Positions 35,089 through 44,509 of a stretch of 64,000 bases of DNA are shown piece after piece. Position 1 is the stretch's first letter. Every line of letters starts with the position of its first letter. The stretch spans positions 35,667 to 99,666 of the forward strand of contig NZ_JAUCGJ010000013.1 of assembly GCF_030378065.1 (NCBI RefSeq). Direction: 5' to 3'. The DNA is from Candidatus Venteria ishoeyi (GTDB lineage: Bacteria > Pseudomonadota > Gammaproteobacteria > Beggiatoales > Beggiatoaceae). Both the position numbers and the translations under genes were made by a program. Under the pieces are notes generated by a model, which had not been told where the DNA came from, did no database searches, and saw nothing but the letters and a program-made list of their open reading frames with translations.

Positions 35089-37134
35089 ATGCCTCATTAC
35101 AGCCCCGAACAGATCTGCAATATTGCTTTGACTGGACAAAGCGGCGCGGGTAAAACCACGCTGGTTGAACATCTCTTATTTCAAGCGGGTCTTATACCGG
35201 ATTGTGGTACGGTGGAAAATGGTAATACAGTTTGTGATTTTGAGCCACAGGAAAAAAATTATCAGCATTCCTTAATGGCATCACTTGCCAGCCTGGATCA
35301 TGAAAATCGCCATATCAATATTATCGACACGCCAGGAATGCCGGATTTAATGGGTCATGCGCAAAGCGTGTTCCCGGCGGTAGAAACCGTTGCGGTGGTC
35401 GTGGATGCGGTGAATGGCCCGGATGTGATGACGCGGCGTATGCTGGAGCGCGCCGAGCGTCGCCAGCTTTGCCGGGTGATTATTATTAATAAAATCGATT
35501 TGGCTAAAACCGAGCTTGTTAGTCTGGTTGCTAACCTTAAAGAACATTTTGGCGAGGAATGCCTGCCCTTAAATCTACCTGCTGAGGGTGGCAAACAAGT
35601 GGTGGATTGCTTCTTTAACCCTGAAGGTGAGTCCGATTTAGGTTCAGTTGCCGACTGGCATGATCAGATTATTGATCAGGTGGTTGAAGTGGATGAAGAT
35701 TTAATGGCGGTGTATCTGGAGCAAGGCCAGGAACTCAGCCCGGAACAATTACACAATCCGTTTGAAAAAGCCTTGCGTGAAGGCCACTTGATTCCAATTT
35801 GCTTTACCTCCGCGCAAACCGGCGTAGGCGTACCTGAATTACTGGATGTGCTGACACGCTTAATGCCTAATCCGCTGGAAGGTAATCCACGCCCATTCCT
35901 GAGAGGCGAAGCTGAGGCTGCAATTGCTTTCACTGCCGAGCCAGATGCAACAAAACATGCCCTGGCCCATGTGTTTAAGGTGACTTCAGACCCATTTGTC
36001 GGCAAACTGGGTATTTTCCGGGTGCATCAAGGTACGATTACCAAAGACAGTCAGTTGTTTATTGGTGATGCTCGCAAACCCTTTAAGGTGGGGCATTTAT
36101 TTAAGCTGCAAGGTAAAACCCAGGTGGAAATTTCCAAAGCCATTCCGGGTGATCTCTGCGCGGTGGCGAAAGTGGATGCCCTGCATTTTGACGCAGTGTT
36201 ACATGATTCGCATGATGAGGATTTTATTCACTTAAAACCATTGGATTTCCCGGTGCCGTTATACGGTCTGGCAATTCATCCCAAGCGTCACGGTGATGAG
36301 CAGAAAATCAGCACCATATTACAAAAACTGGAAGAGGAAGATCCCTGCCTCAAGGTGGAACATCGCGTAAACTTGAATGAAACCGTACTGCTGGGCCTGG
36401 GTGAACTCCATTTGCGCGTGGTGATAGAGCGTATGCAGCAACAATTTAAGCTGGAAGTGGATACCACGCCGCCCAAAATTGCTTATAAAGAATCCATCAG
36501 TCAGGCTGCTGAAGGTCATTATCGTCATAAAAAACAAACCGGTGGCGCGGGACAATTTGGTGAGGTTTTTCTGAAAATAGCGCCCCGGAAACGTGGCAGC
36601 GGTTTTTCATTCGTGAATGCTGTGACGGGCGGTGCGATTCCTTCTGGTTTTATTCCCGCCGTTGAAAAAGGCGTGTTGCAGGCGATGGAAAATGGTGCAG
36701 TTGCCGGTTATCCCATGCAGGATATTGAAGTTACAGTCTATGATGGCAAACACCATACGGTAGACTCCAAGGAAGTTGCTTTTGTCATGGCGGGTAAAAA
36801 AGCATTTTTAGATGCCGTGCAAAAAGCCAAACCGATGGTTTTAGAACCGATGGTGAATTTGGAAGTCACCATTCCAGAAGCGGATATGGGTGCGATTACC
36901 GGCGCGCTGGCAGGCAAACGTGGACGCATTTTGGGTAGCGAAATGCGCAGCAGCAACCGGGTGGAAATCAACGCCCTGGTGCCACTCAATGAGTTGGATC
37001 ATTATGCTACGGAACTGAAATCAGCAACCGGTGGGCATGGCTCTTATACCATGGAATTCAGTCATTATGATCCTGCACCTAATGCCATTCAGGCTAAATT
37101 AATGACAGATTACAAACCTCAGAATGAGGAATAG
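35089..37134 (+). CDS. Elongation factor G-like GTPase (EF-G paralogue)
   Basis: 681 residues from ATG 35089; the open frame extends upstream, but CTGGAG precedes this ATG and the family start is here. G1 TGQSGAGKTTLVEH, G3 NIIDTPGMPD, G4 IINKIDL, then domain II, III (LGLGELHLRVVIERM), IV (GGAGQFGEVFLKIAPR) and V (ITGALAGKRGRILGSEMR). The switch I region reads EPQEKNYQHSLMAS instead of the RGITI motif of canonical EF-G, and the gene is alone, not in a str operon, so it is a paralogue of the EF-G2 or EF-G-like class. Role in translation or ribosome release is uncertain. Confidence 0.88.
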   Translation: MPHYSPEQICNIALTGQSGAGKTTLVEHLLFQAGLIPDCGTVENGNTVCDFEPQEKNYQHSLMASLASLDHENRHINIIDTPGMPDLMGHAQSVFPAVETVAVVVDAVNGPDVMTRRMLERAERRQLCRVIIINKIDLAKTELVSLVANLKEHFGEECLPLNLPAEGGKQVVDCFFNPEGESDLGSVADWHDQIIDQVVEVDEDLMAVYLEQGQELSPEQLHNPFEKALREGHLIPICFTSAQTGVGVPELLDVLTRLMPNPLEGNPRPFLRGEAEAAIAFTAEPDATKHALAHVFKVTSDPFVGKLGIFRVHQGTITKDSQLFIGDARKPFKVGHLFKLQGKTQVEISKAIPGDLCAVAKVDALHFDAVLHDSHDEDFIHLKPLDFPVPLYGLAIHPKRHGDEQKISTILQKLEEEDPCLKVEHRVNLNETVLLGLGELHLRVVIERMQQQFKLEVDTTPPKIAYKESISQAAEGHYRHKKQTGGAGQFGEVFLKIAPRKRGSGFSFVNAVTGGAIPSGFIPAVEKGVLQAMENGAVAGYPMQDIEVTVYDGKHHTVDSKEVAFVMAGKKAFLDAVQKAKPMVLEPMVNLEVTIPEADMGAITGALAGKRGRILGSEMRSSNRVEINALVPLNELDHYATELKSATGGHGSYTMEFSHYDPAPNAIQAKLMTDYKPQNEE

Positions 37135-37151
37135 GAAAAACCAGCCAGGTT

Positions 37152-37195
37152 TCTGGCATTCTAACCCCTTGAAACGGGTGGGTTAGAAAGCCAGA
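37152..37195. terminator. Hairpin between convergent EF-G-like and beta-barrel genes
   Basis: 16-base arms with one mismatch, TCTGGCATTCTAACCC (37152-37167) and GGGTTAGAAAGCCAGA (37180-37195), 12-base loop. It is placed between two gene ends and probably stops transcription from both sides, although T-runs are short. Confidence 0.6.
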
Positions 37196-37205
37196 CTTAC
37201 CGGGT

Positions 37206-38411
37206 TTAAAAGTATTTCTCTAAGGTAAGTTGCAAATGATCATCATTGCTGATTGGGTTAAGCTCATGATCGGAAAACAATCTTAACGCCAGATTAAGTT
37301 TCCAGTCGTCTCCTAAACGGCGACTGGCCTCAATTTGAAAGCTACGTAATTCACTATAATCCAGATCTTGCACCAAACCAGCCAAAATTTCTGTACTTTG
37401 AGCGTCATTAAAAGCGAAACGCGCCCCCAACATCAGGTCATTCTGAAATTGGCTTAGGCGAGGATCATCTCGCTCATCCCAGGAATATTCCATAATTACC
37501 CCCAGATCGGTAACTGAATCCATTACCCCCACAAAGGTATATTCTAAACCACCACTGACAGCGGCAAAGTGGTCAAATTCATCTTTACGATGTAATATTT
37601 CCAGCTTCCATAACCAGGCTTCCAATGTGGCCTGAAAATCCAGGCCAAACTGATCGATTTGATCATAGTAAGGGATTAAATTCGATTCTCCCTTTGGGGA
37701 TTCTCTTAATAAGAATCCGGGATCACGATTGGTTCCCCGAAAATAATAGAGGCCCATATCATAATCATCAAAGGTATAACTCCAGCGCAGTGCAAAATCA
37801 ATATGCTTTTCTTCTCGGGATGATTCATACTCAGCATGATCGGTATCAATAGGCAAAGGGCCTCTTAAACGACCTTCCGCACCCGAAAAGGTACGTTCCC
37901 GAAATCCGGGTAGAATAAAAAAATCTATAATGCCCCAATCACGGATTAAACTCAGGTTAATCATCGCTTGACCCAACTTGGGATCACCGCTGATATCATC
38001 AACCTGATCGTCCTGATTAATAATATCTACCAGATGATTAGCCTCATTCACGCCCCAAAATACCTTGCCGATACCGGTTCGCAGTTCCCACTCTGTACCA
38101 ACATGTAACCACATTAATTCCCGAATATCGAAGTGGGTACGTTCCTTATCATGCTGATCCACCCGTGCATAGGGTTTAAAAATAATACTATCCAGATCAT
38201 TATTCCAGCTATGATAAAACTCCGGTTCTGCCAATACCGACCATTGCTGCCGATGTTGCTCCGAATACAAGGGTTCATGCTGAAACAGATAAGTCGATAT
38301 TCCCACTTTAGTACTGACTTCCAGAGCATGGGTAAAGGGTGACAAGACCATGAATGCAATGATGAGGGAAATATTATGGCCTTGTCTAAATGGTTTTATC
38401 CAGGCAAACAT
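37206..38411 (-). CDS. Outer-membrane beta-barrel protein of the MMPL operon
   Basis: 401 residues. A signal peptide (cleavage near THALEV) is followed by alternating amphipathic strands with aromatic girdles (RQQWSVLAEPEFYHSW; WELRTGIGKVFWGVNEA; DFALRWSYTFDDYDMGLYYF), ending with a terminal aromatic Phe (LTLEKYF), the classic outer-membrane barrel signature. It resembles DUF1302-type or porin-like barrels found with MMPL exporters. It is the last gene of a three-gene operon and would provide the outer-membrane step or accept exported lipids. Confidence 0.78.
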   Translation of the reverse strand: MFAWIKPFRQGHNISLIIAFMVLSPFTHALEVSTKVGISTYLFQHEPLYSEQHRQQWSVLAEPEFYHSWNNDLDSIIFKPYARVDQHDKERTHFDIRELMWLHVGTEWELRTGIGKVFWGVNEANHLVDIINQDDQVDDISGDPKLGQAMINLSLIRDWGIIDFFILPGFRERTFSGAEGRLRGPLPIDTDHAEYESSREEKHIDFALRWSYTFDDYDMGLYYFRGTNRDPGFLLRESPKGESNLIPYYDQIDQFGLDFQATLEAWLWKLEILHRKDEFDHFAAVSGGLEYTFVGVMDSVTDLGVIMEYSWDERDDPRLSQFQNDLMLGARFAFNDAQSTEILAGLVQDLDYSELRSFQIEASRRLGDDWKLNLALRLFSDHELNPISNDDHLQLTLEKYF

Positions 38412-38412
38412 A

Positions 38413-39201
38413 TCAACGTATCCGTTTGAGTACGTTTTTATTAAAATCTTTAGCGGTTAAACCTACGGAAAATTTATAATCTGACCAGGTCAATTGGGTA
38501 CTTTTACCCGTTTGGTGATTAAGCATCATATATTGATCCGCACGCCAGTATTTATTTTTATACTGTTGGTATCCCTTAAAGCTCAGAGTTTTTAATAAGC
38601 TGCCTTTGCGATCATAATATTCCGTTTTATGAACTCGATATTCCTGATCATCGAGCCAGGAGATAATCTTGGTATAGCCACTATGCTTGTACAGTGGTTT
38701 ATTTTCTACCTTATAACAATTTAACTCACCACATTTTTCATCGCTAAGATATTTATAACTGTATTTTTCAATTTCAAAGGAGCTTAAGTCCTCATAGGCA
38801 AATTCACTGCCCATAAAGGGACCGGATTTATTCTTGGAGCTGATCCGCTTGACCCGTTTCAAAGCTGGCAGGTAGAGCCATTGATCATCATTACCCAGTG
38901 AATGGGAGAAGCTTAAAAAAGCCGTGCCTTTTACATCCCGTGGACGGTCAAAAATTGTCAATCCCTTGTCACCGTCATTTTCCATTTCCAAGCTTTTAAT
39001 CCGAATATTCCGCTGACTCTCCCGACCATTTTTATTGCGCAAAATCATTATCATTTTGGCCTGACTGTCACCCCAGCCCTTATCATGAGCCTTTCGTTGT
39101 TTGGCAATTTCCAGTCCTTTGTCCTCTGCATCACCAGCCATTGCCAATGCTGAAAACAATAAGAAAGGTAAGGCAAACTGAGCTGATTGAATTAGTTTCA
39201 T
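38413..39201 (-). CDS. LolA-like outer-membrane lipoprotein-sorting protein
   Basis: 262 residues with signal peptide (cleavage near LAMAGD). The mature part, with AQMI-type strands MILRNKNGRESQRNIRIKSL, FDRPRDVKGTAFLSF, WLYLPALKRVKRISS and GSEFAYEDLSS, is the COG2834 (LolA_like) pattern that accompanies RND exporters. Such proteins are thought to carry lipids across the periplasm. Its start shares one base with the exporter stop (39201), so translation is coupled. The barrel gene follows one base after its stop. Confidence 0.88.
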   Translation of the reverse strand: MKLIQSAQFALPFLLFSALAMAGDAEDKGLEIAKQRKAHDKGWGDSQAKMIMILRNKNGRESQRNIRIKSLEMENDGDKGLTIFDRPRDVKGTAFLSFSHSLGNDDQWLYLPALKRVKRISSKNKSGPFMGSEFAYEDLSSFEIEKYSYKYLSDEKCGELNCYKVENKPLYKHSGYTKIISWLDDQEYRVHKTEYYDRKGSLLKTLSFKGYQQYKNKYWRADQYMMLNHQTGKSTQLTWSDYKFSVGLTAKDFNKNVLKRIR

Positions 39202-41552
39202 TATTTGGTCTCCTGTAAAATGGTTTCGTTTAATAGTGGCTGAAATTCATTCGTTTCTTGAGTTTCTTGTGGTTGTTTTTTATCGATTAACATCAATAAA
39301 GGGGGCAAAAATAAAAAGTCCACAATTAAGGCAATGGTTATGGTCACGGCGGTTAATAATCCCATATCAGCATTTAAGCGAAAAGTGGATTGTGCCAATA
39401 CCATAAAACCGAAAGATAATACCAAGGTGGTAATCCAAAGCGCTCTCCCGACACTGGCAAAGGCATAATGTACAGCTTCTACAGCGTCATAGCCTTTATC
39501 TCGACGGGCATGTAAGTACTTACTTAAGAAATGTACCGTATCATCAACAATAATTCCCAGCGTCATACCGGCTACTACCGAAAGCGCCAATCCCACCTCA
39601 CCGACAAAGATACCCCAAATGCCAAAGGCAATACCGGCTGGTGCCAGGTTAGGTAGCAAGCTGATAAAACCAAAACGTGCTGAACGCAAGGCAACGCCTA
39701 AAATAGCGGAAATTAAAATGAGTGCTACAGTCGTACCACTTAACATACTGACAATATTGCGCTGACCGATATGGGCAAACATTAAATTGGGACTGGCTGC
39801 TTCGAGCGTGTAACCATTGCCATTTTTGGAAAACCATTTGAGAGAACGTCGTTCCATATCCAGCATCTGATTAGAAGTCAGGTTTTTAAAGGTTGCAATC
39901 AAGCGGGTTCCTGACTTGTCTACATTAAGCTGGTTATTCAGATCCAGGCCATAGGGTAGAGACATTTCATACAAGAGCAGATACTGTGCTGATAATTCCT
40001 GATTTTCCGGTAACTTATAATAAGCCTCATCATCAGCATGCATATTTTTATTTAAGCGTTTAATGGTATCGGTAATGCTTAGCACATGATCCGTCTCAGG
40101 TTGTACCCGTAACCAGTTGGCAAAGTTTTCCGTGACTTGCAAAAAGTCCGGTTTATTGACCCCACTGGCTTCACCACTCTTAATGGAATAGGAGATACTG
40201 CTTAAACCACGAATATTTTCCTGCATATAATCAGTGGCATCACGAAATGCCACAGTTTTATCAAAATACTCAACAAAGTTATCATTCAAATCATTGCTGG
40301 GTACAAAGATAACCAGGGCCATAATAACCGCGCTGCTGATTGGCAATAACTTGATTCGATGCCGGATAACAAAATGGCTCAGCTTTTCCATATAATCTTT
40401 TTTGCCTGCTTCATGCGGCTTAACTTTAACAGGAAGCAAACTCAGCATCGCCGGGAACAGACTAATGGATAAGAAAAAGGCCAGCATAACGCCTGTCGCC
40501 ACCATGTTACCCAAGTCCTGAAATGGCGGTGCATCGGAGAAGTTTAAACTCAAAAAGCCGATAGCCGTGGTTATGCTGGTCAAAAAGATTGGTTGGAAAT
40601 TGATCTGTAAACTATTTAATAACGCCTCACGTTTAGCCGTGCCACGACGCATCTCATAAAACTGTGAAGTCAGAATATGAATACAATCAGCTACCGCCAG
40701 AGTCATGACCATAGTCGGCGTACTGGCTGAGGGACCGGTTAAATACAATCCCGCCCAACCAGCCAATCCCATAGCGCCGACTATAGAGCCAGCAATCACA
40801 AATACGGTGGCAATGGTACCGGTGATACTTTTTAAGGTTAGAATCATCATCACAATAATGGCCAAAAACATGACAGGAATCAGATTTTTACCATCATTTA
40901 AAGAAGATTCAGCAAAGCTGTTATTCATCATTATGATACCGGACAAATAAATATCCACATCCGGGTATTTAGCATGATATTTGGACTTCATCTCCCGAAC
41001 AAATTCTACGATTTGCGGCACTTCCGTAGTGGCATCAAGACCGGGCAGTTGTACCGTGGTGGTAATGATAGTGACATGGGCTTGTTTTGATATCAGGCGA
41101 TTAACTAATAGTGGATCAGTAATGGCAATCTGTTTGATCTCTGCCAATTTTTGTACAGTTTTCTGCGCCTCACTGGAAAGCAAATCCTCAACAATCATAT
41201 CGTCTTCAACGGCATAGGTGTGTTGAAAATTGCTAATGGAATCTACGCGGGTGGAGAAAGGTATTTGCCAGGATTCCTGAGTAATATCCAGCACCATCTG
41301 CATCACTTCTGGCGTAAAAACCTGACCGTTTTTAGGTGCGATAACAAAATCAACGGTATCATTTTTATTATAGGCTTTTTGCATCTCTTCAAAGGCGATC
41401 AACTGTGGGTTGGTCTCCCCAAAGAAGACTCTATAATCCCCTTTAAATACCAGCTTTTGCATCCCATAACCAGCAGACATAATAAGTAATAGGCTTAAAA
41501 TAATAACGATTACCGGTCGATCAACAACAAATTTAAACCATTGTTCTTTCAT
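39201..41552 (-). CDS. MMPL/RND family exporter
   Basis: 783 residues with twelve predicted membrane helices in two halves, each with a large periplasmic loop, and sterol-sensing-like stretches (AVADCIHILTSQFYEMRRGTAKREA in the first half; GMTLGIIVDDTVHFLSKYLHARRDKG in the second), the hallmarks of MMPL proteins. Members move lipids or hydrophobic compounds out of the inner membrane using the proton gradient. It is the first gene of a three-gene unit with a LolA-like protein and an outer-membrane barrel. A double palindrome lies 64-94 bases before its ATG. Confidence 0.92.
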   Translation of the reverse strand: MKEQWFKFVVDRPVIVIILSLLLIMSAGYGMQKLVFKGDYRVFFGETNPQLIAFEEMQKAYNKNDTVDFVIAPKNGQVFTPEVMQMVLDITQESWQIPFSTRVDSISNFQHTYAVEDDMIVEDLLSSEAQKTVQKLAEIKQIAITDPLLVNRLISKQAHVTIITTTVQLPGLDATTEVPQIVEFVREMKSKYHAKYPDVDIYLSGIIMMNNSFAESSLNDGKNLIPVMFLAIIVMMILTLKSITGTIATVFVIAGSIVGAMGLAGWAGLYLTGPSASTPTMVMTLAVADCIHILTSQFYEMRRGTAKREALLNSLQINFQPIFLTSITTAIGFLSLNFSDAPPFQDLGNMVATGVMLAFFLSISLFPAMLSLLPVKVKPHEAGKKDYMEKLSHFVIRHRIKLLPISSAVIMALVIFVPSNDLNDNFVEYFDKTVAFRDATDYMQENIRGLSSISYSIKSGEASGVNKPDFLQVTENFANWLRVQPETDHVLSITDTIKRLNKNMHADDEAYYKLPENQELSAQYLLLYEMSLPYGLDLNNQLNVDKSGTRLIATFKNLTSNQMLDMERRSLKWFSKNGNGYTLEAASPNLMFAHIGQRNIVSMLSGTTVALILISAILGVALRSARFGFISLLPNLAPAGIAFGIWGIFVGEVGLALSVVAGMTLGIIVDDTVHFLSKYLHARRDKGYDAVEAVHYAFASVGRALWITTLVLSFGFMVLAQSTFRLNADMGLLTAVTITIALIVDFLFLPPLLMLIDKKQPQETQETNEFQPLLNETILQETK

Positions 41553-41615
41553 TTTCTTTCTCCTGCCGGTGGTTTGAATCCGGCATCCCTGATGCTCTAC
41601 AAAAATTAATAAAAT

Positions 41616-41646
41616 TGACGAATCGTCACTTTATGACGATTCGTCA
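41616..41646. promoter_or_regulatory. Double-palindrome operator upstream of the MMPL operon
   Basis: TGACGAATCGTCA (41616-41628) and TGACGATTCGTCA (41634-41646) are each palindromic and form a 31-base inverted repeat together, spaced 18 bases centre to centre. This suits two TetR dimers side by side. The tetR-family gene next to it is the obvious candidate for binding. Confidence 0.8.
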
Positions 41647-41657
41647 CATAATACGCT

Positions 41658-41683
41658 AAAAAAACCGACAAAAATAGTCGGCT
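41658..41683 (-). terminator. Intrinsic terminator after the TetR gene
   Basis: Read on the minus strand: CCGAC, a loop, GTCGG, then a run of seven Ts. It lies 39 bases after the TetR stop and just before the operator, so regulator and exporter operon are separate transcripts. Confidence 0.75.
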
Positions 41684-41721
41684 TACTAAAACAGTATCCA
41701 ATTAACAGTCAATAATCATGC

Positions 41722-42453
41722 TTATTGATGATTCAGTTGCTCCATTTCCGGTGCAAAAACTTCATTGTGAATCCGCTCGATGGTATCCAGATAGTCCCAT
41801 TCACTACTTAAAGGTTTCCATCCTAATCCATCTAGCATCACGCAGATGTTGTACAGCAAAGCTTCTTCCACATCCAGCTTTTTAACAATCTGAGATTCTT
41901 CAGCATGCATCATTAAAGCAATCGTTCCAAAAGACGTGGCCCAGTGACTAAATGTCACTGCTTCAATACTACGTGATTTTAAAACATCCAAATCACCGAC
42001 CTGCTCAGCTTCTCTAACCAGATCGTTTAAGAGTGAAATTAATTGCGTCTCTTTTTCAGTAGAAATTAACTGTCGTTTCTCACTGGATTTTTCTTTCACC
42101 GTAGAAGTTTTACAGCTTAATACACACATAAACTGATCTGATTTTAAGCGGGCATTCAACATATAAGCCACATGCATGGCGATCAAGCGTTCCCGGGGAT
42201 TACCCTTAAATGCCATCGCCCGGGAAAATAAACTATTCAGATCATTTAAACAGCAGATCCCGATAGCACTTAAGACATCCTCTTTACAACTAAAATGGTT
42301 ATATATGGTTCCCTTGGAGAAATCCGAACGAGCCGTCAGCTTATCCATAGTCAGGCCGACAAAACCCTCTTCATGCATAATATCCAATGCCAGATCGATT
42401 AATTCCTGTTCGCGTTCTAAAAAGTTTCGTTCTTTACGTGATAGTGTCTTCAT
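41722..42453 (-). CDS. TetR/AcrR family transcriptional regulator
   Basis: 243 residues. The N-terminal helix-turn-helix is typical: IDLALDIMHEEGFVGLTMDKLTARSDFSKGTIYNHFSCKEDVLSAI (about residues 16-62). The C-terminal all-helical ligand-binding domain is long and contains CLNDLNSLFSR and a conserved-looking LSCKTSTVKEKSS. It lies directly upstream of the MMPL exporter operon on the same strand, separated by a terminator and a double palindrome. It probably represses that operon, with an exported lipid or envelope stress as ligand; that is inference. Confidence 0.9.
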   Translation of the reverse strand: MKTLSRKERNFLEREQELIDLALDIMHEEGFVGLTMDKLTARSDFSKGTIYNHFSCKEDVLSAIGICCLNDLNSLFSRAMAFKGNPRERLIAMHVAYMLNARLKSDQFMCVLSCKTSTVKEKSSEKRQLISTEKETQLISLLNDLVREAEQVGDLDVLKSRSIEAVTFSHWATSFGTIALMMHAEESQIVKKLDVEEALLYNICVMLDGLGWKPLSSEWDYLDTIERIHNEVFAPEMEQLNHQ

Positions 42454-42536
42454 ATACCAGAGATCATAACCGAGACTATCAAAATTGACCAGTCATTGAG
42501 TCATGGCTAATGGGTGAAGAATTGCTAAGCTTGTTG

Positions 42537-43652
42537 CTAAGCATGAATAATTATCTGGCTAATCTCACTGGCTGCTAACACGCGCAGCGGTGGCCCCCAG
42601 TAGCCCGTACCCCTGCTGACAAAAATCTGCTGCGCTGCATTATGTTGATATAAACCCGCCAGATAAGGTTGGCTTAATAGCACCAATAAACCAAACGGGA
42701 AAATCTGCCCACCGTGGGTATGACCACTTAACATCAAGTCACAGCGATAATCTGCCATTTCCAAAATCATTTTAGGCTGATGAGCGAGCACTAAAGTGGG
42801 TAAAGTTGTATCAAGTTGTTGATAAGCCTTATCGATATCAGGTGCCAAACGCTCCATACGCTGACCAATGACATCATTAAAACCCACTAAATTAAATGCA
42901 CCTTTGCGCGTTTGCAAGCTGACGTGGCGGTTATTCAGTACTTGAATCCCCAGTGTCTGCAAATATTCAAGCGTGGCTTCCGGGTCATGAAAATATTCAT
43001 GATTGCCCAAGACAAAGTAAGTGTCCGCCTGAATGTCTTGTAAGGGTTTTAAGTCCTGCTGGATACGGGTTACGGGTAAATCGGTTAAATCCCCCGTAAT
43101 AACCACCAAGTCCGGTTGCAGGGCATTCACCCGCTGTACTAAATCACGTACAAAATCCTGTTTAATGGTGCGCCCGACATGCACATCAGAGAGCTGCACC
43201 AAGTTAAAACCGGATATGGGAAAATCTTTAATTTTTACCCCGACTGTATTCAGGCGCGGTGGTTTTAAGCCTTGACTCAAACCACGCAGCAAATAAGCAA
43301 TGGCAGCAATCAACATGGTCATATCAAACAGAATTTTAATCGTTTTACGACGTTCCTGATTAAACGGCACTTTACGCGATACTGTCAGGGTCAAATCATA
43401 AGTGATCGCCACCACAAACAACATAAAGCTGATGCCAACAAAAGTACCGTTAACCAGATATAACAAAGTCGAATCCGGTAACACAGCCAGTACAATATCC
43501 AGAGCGAATACAATTTCCCCGAACATTAAAACGGCTGGCACCAAACATGCCTGTGGCCAATGCTGGATTTTTTTAAAAAAACGCCAATAAATATAGCCAT
43601 TGACGATAGCCATCACGCTAATGAAAACTGAAAAAACAATAATTTCACGCAT
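42537..43652 (-). CDS. Membrane-anchored metallophosphoesterase (YaeI-like)
   Basis: 371 residues. Four N-terminal hydrophobic helices (up to about residue 130) precede a calcineurin-like phosphoesterase domain with all five blocks: LSDVHVGR, VVITGDLTDL, FVLGNHEYF, LVLAHQPKM and LSGHTHGGQIFPF. The metal site is intact. Relatives such as YaeI dephosphorylate or hydrolyse lipid-linked or nucleotide substrates; the true substrate is unknown. It is divergent from the YciO-type gene. Confidence 0.88.
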   Translation of the reverse strand: MREIIVFSVFISVMAIVNGYIYWRFFKKIQHWPQACLVPAVLMFGEIVFALDIVLAVLPDSTLLYLVNGTFVGISFMLFVVAITYDLTLTVSRKVPFNQERRKTIKILFDMTMLIAAIAYLLRGLSQGLKPPRLNTVGVKIKDFPISGFNLVQLSDVHVGRTIKQDFVRDLVQRVNALQPDLVVITGDLTDLPVTRIQQDLKPLQDIQADTYFVLGNHEYFHDPEATLEYLQTLGIQVLNNRHVSLQTRKGAFNLVGFNDVIGQRMERLAPDIDKAYQQLDTTLPTLVLAHQPKMILEMADYRCDLMLSGHTHGGQIFPFGLLVLLSQPYLAGLYQHNAAQQIFVSRGTGYWGPPLRVLAASEISQIIIHA

Positions 43653-43876
43653 CTTTTTTATATCCTGGCGTTACGCAATGGTTCAGAAGCTGTCAAGGCG
43701 CAACAGCCTTGTGCTTACGTCTCATTTCAAAATTGAAATATAGTGATTTCATTATACCGAACATTTTTTTAAGCGGTTTCTAGCGGCAAAAACTATCCGA
43801 AGCATTGATAAATACTGAGAATGATTTAAAATGGTTGGTTTACTTTTAATAAATTTTCAAGTATTTCCAGGTATTT

Positions 43877-44497
43877 ATGGCACCCTTATTACATATTCAT
43901 CCCGATAACCCGCAAGTCCGCCTGGTGCGTCAGGTGGTAGAAGTCATTCGCAGTGGTGGCTTGGTGGTTTATCCTACAGACTCCAGTTATGCGTTGGGTT
44001 GTCATATTGGCGATAAAAATGCGATGGAGCGTATTCGCCGCCTGCGCGCCGTTGATAACAGCCATAATTTTACGCTGGTATGTCGTGATTTGTCTGAGCT
44101 GTCGTTATATGCCAAGGTGCATAACCAAGCCTTCCGCTTAATGAAATCACTTTCACCGGGGCCTTATACCTTTATTCTCAAAGCCACGCACGAAGTCCCC
44201 AAGCGCCTGCAAAACCCCAAGCGCAAAACTATTGGTTTGCGTGTACCCGACAATGCGATTTGTCATGAAATCCTGGCGCAACTTAATGAACCGATTATGA
44301 GTTCCACGCTGATTTTACCCGGTAAAGACATGCCGGAAACCGATCCGGAAGAAATTTATGACAAAATTGGCAAACATGTGGATATGATTGTTGACGGTGG
44401 CGCTTGCGGTCTGGAAGCCACCACCGTACTGGATTTGCTGGAAGAAACCCCGCAGGTTATGCGCCGTGGTTGCGGCCCTACTGATTTATTTGAATAA
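43877..44497 (+). CDS. Sua5/YciO/YrdC family protein, YciO type
   Basis: 206 residues covering one YrdC-like domain: GGLVVYPTDSSYALGCHIGDKNAMERI, the SPGPYTFILKAT stretch, and RKTIGLRVPDNAICHEIL, with the final GLEATTVLDL. Catalytic YrdC makes threonylcarbamoyl-AMP for t6A tRNA modification; the YciO branch has a much weaker or different activity. The start ATG follows a spaced AGGTATTT and fits the family. It is 12 bases before the site-2 protease gene and probably heads a small operon with it and trpS. Confidence 0.88.
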   Translation: MAPLLHIHPDNPQVRLVRQVVEVIRSGGLVVYPTDSSYALGCHIGDKNAMERIRRLRAVDNSHNFTLVCRDLSELSLYAKVHNQAFRLMKSLSPGPYTFILKATHEVPKRLQNPKRKTIGLRVPDNAICHEILAQLNEPIMSSTLILPGKDMPETDPEEIYDKIGKHVDMIVDGGACGLEATTVLDLLEETPQVMRRGCGPTDLFE

Positions 44498-44509
44498 CTG
44501 GACACTTTA

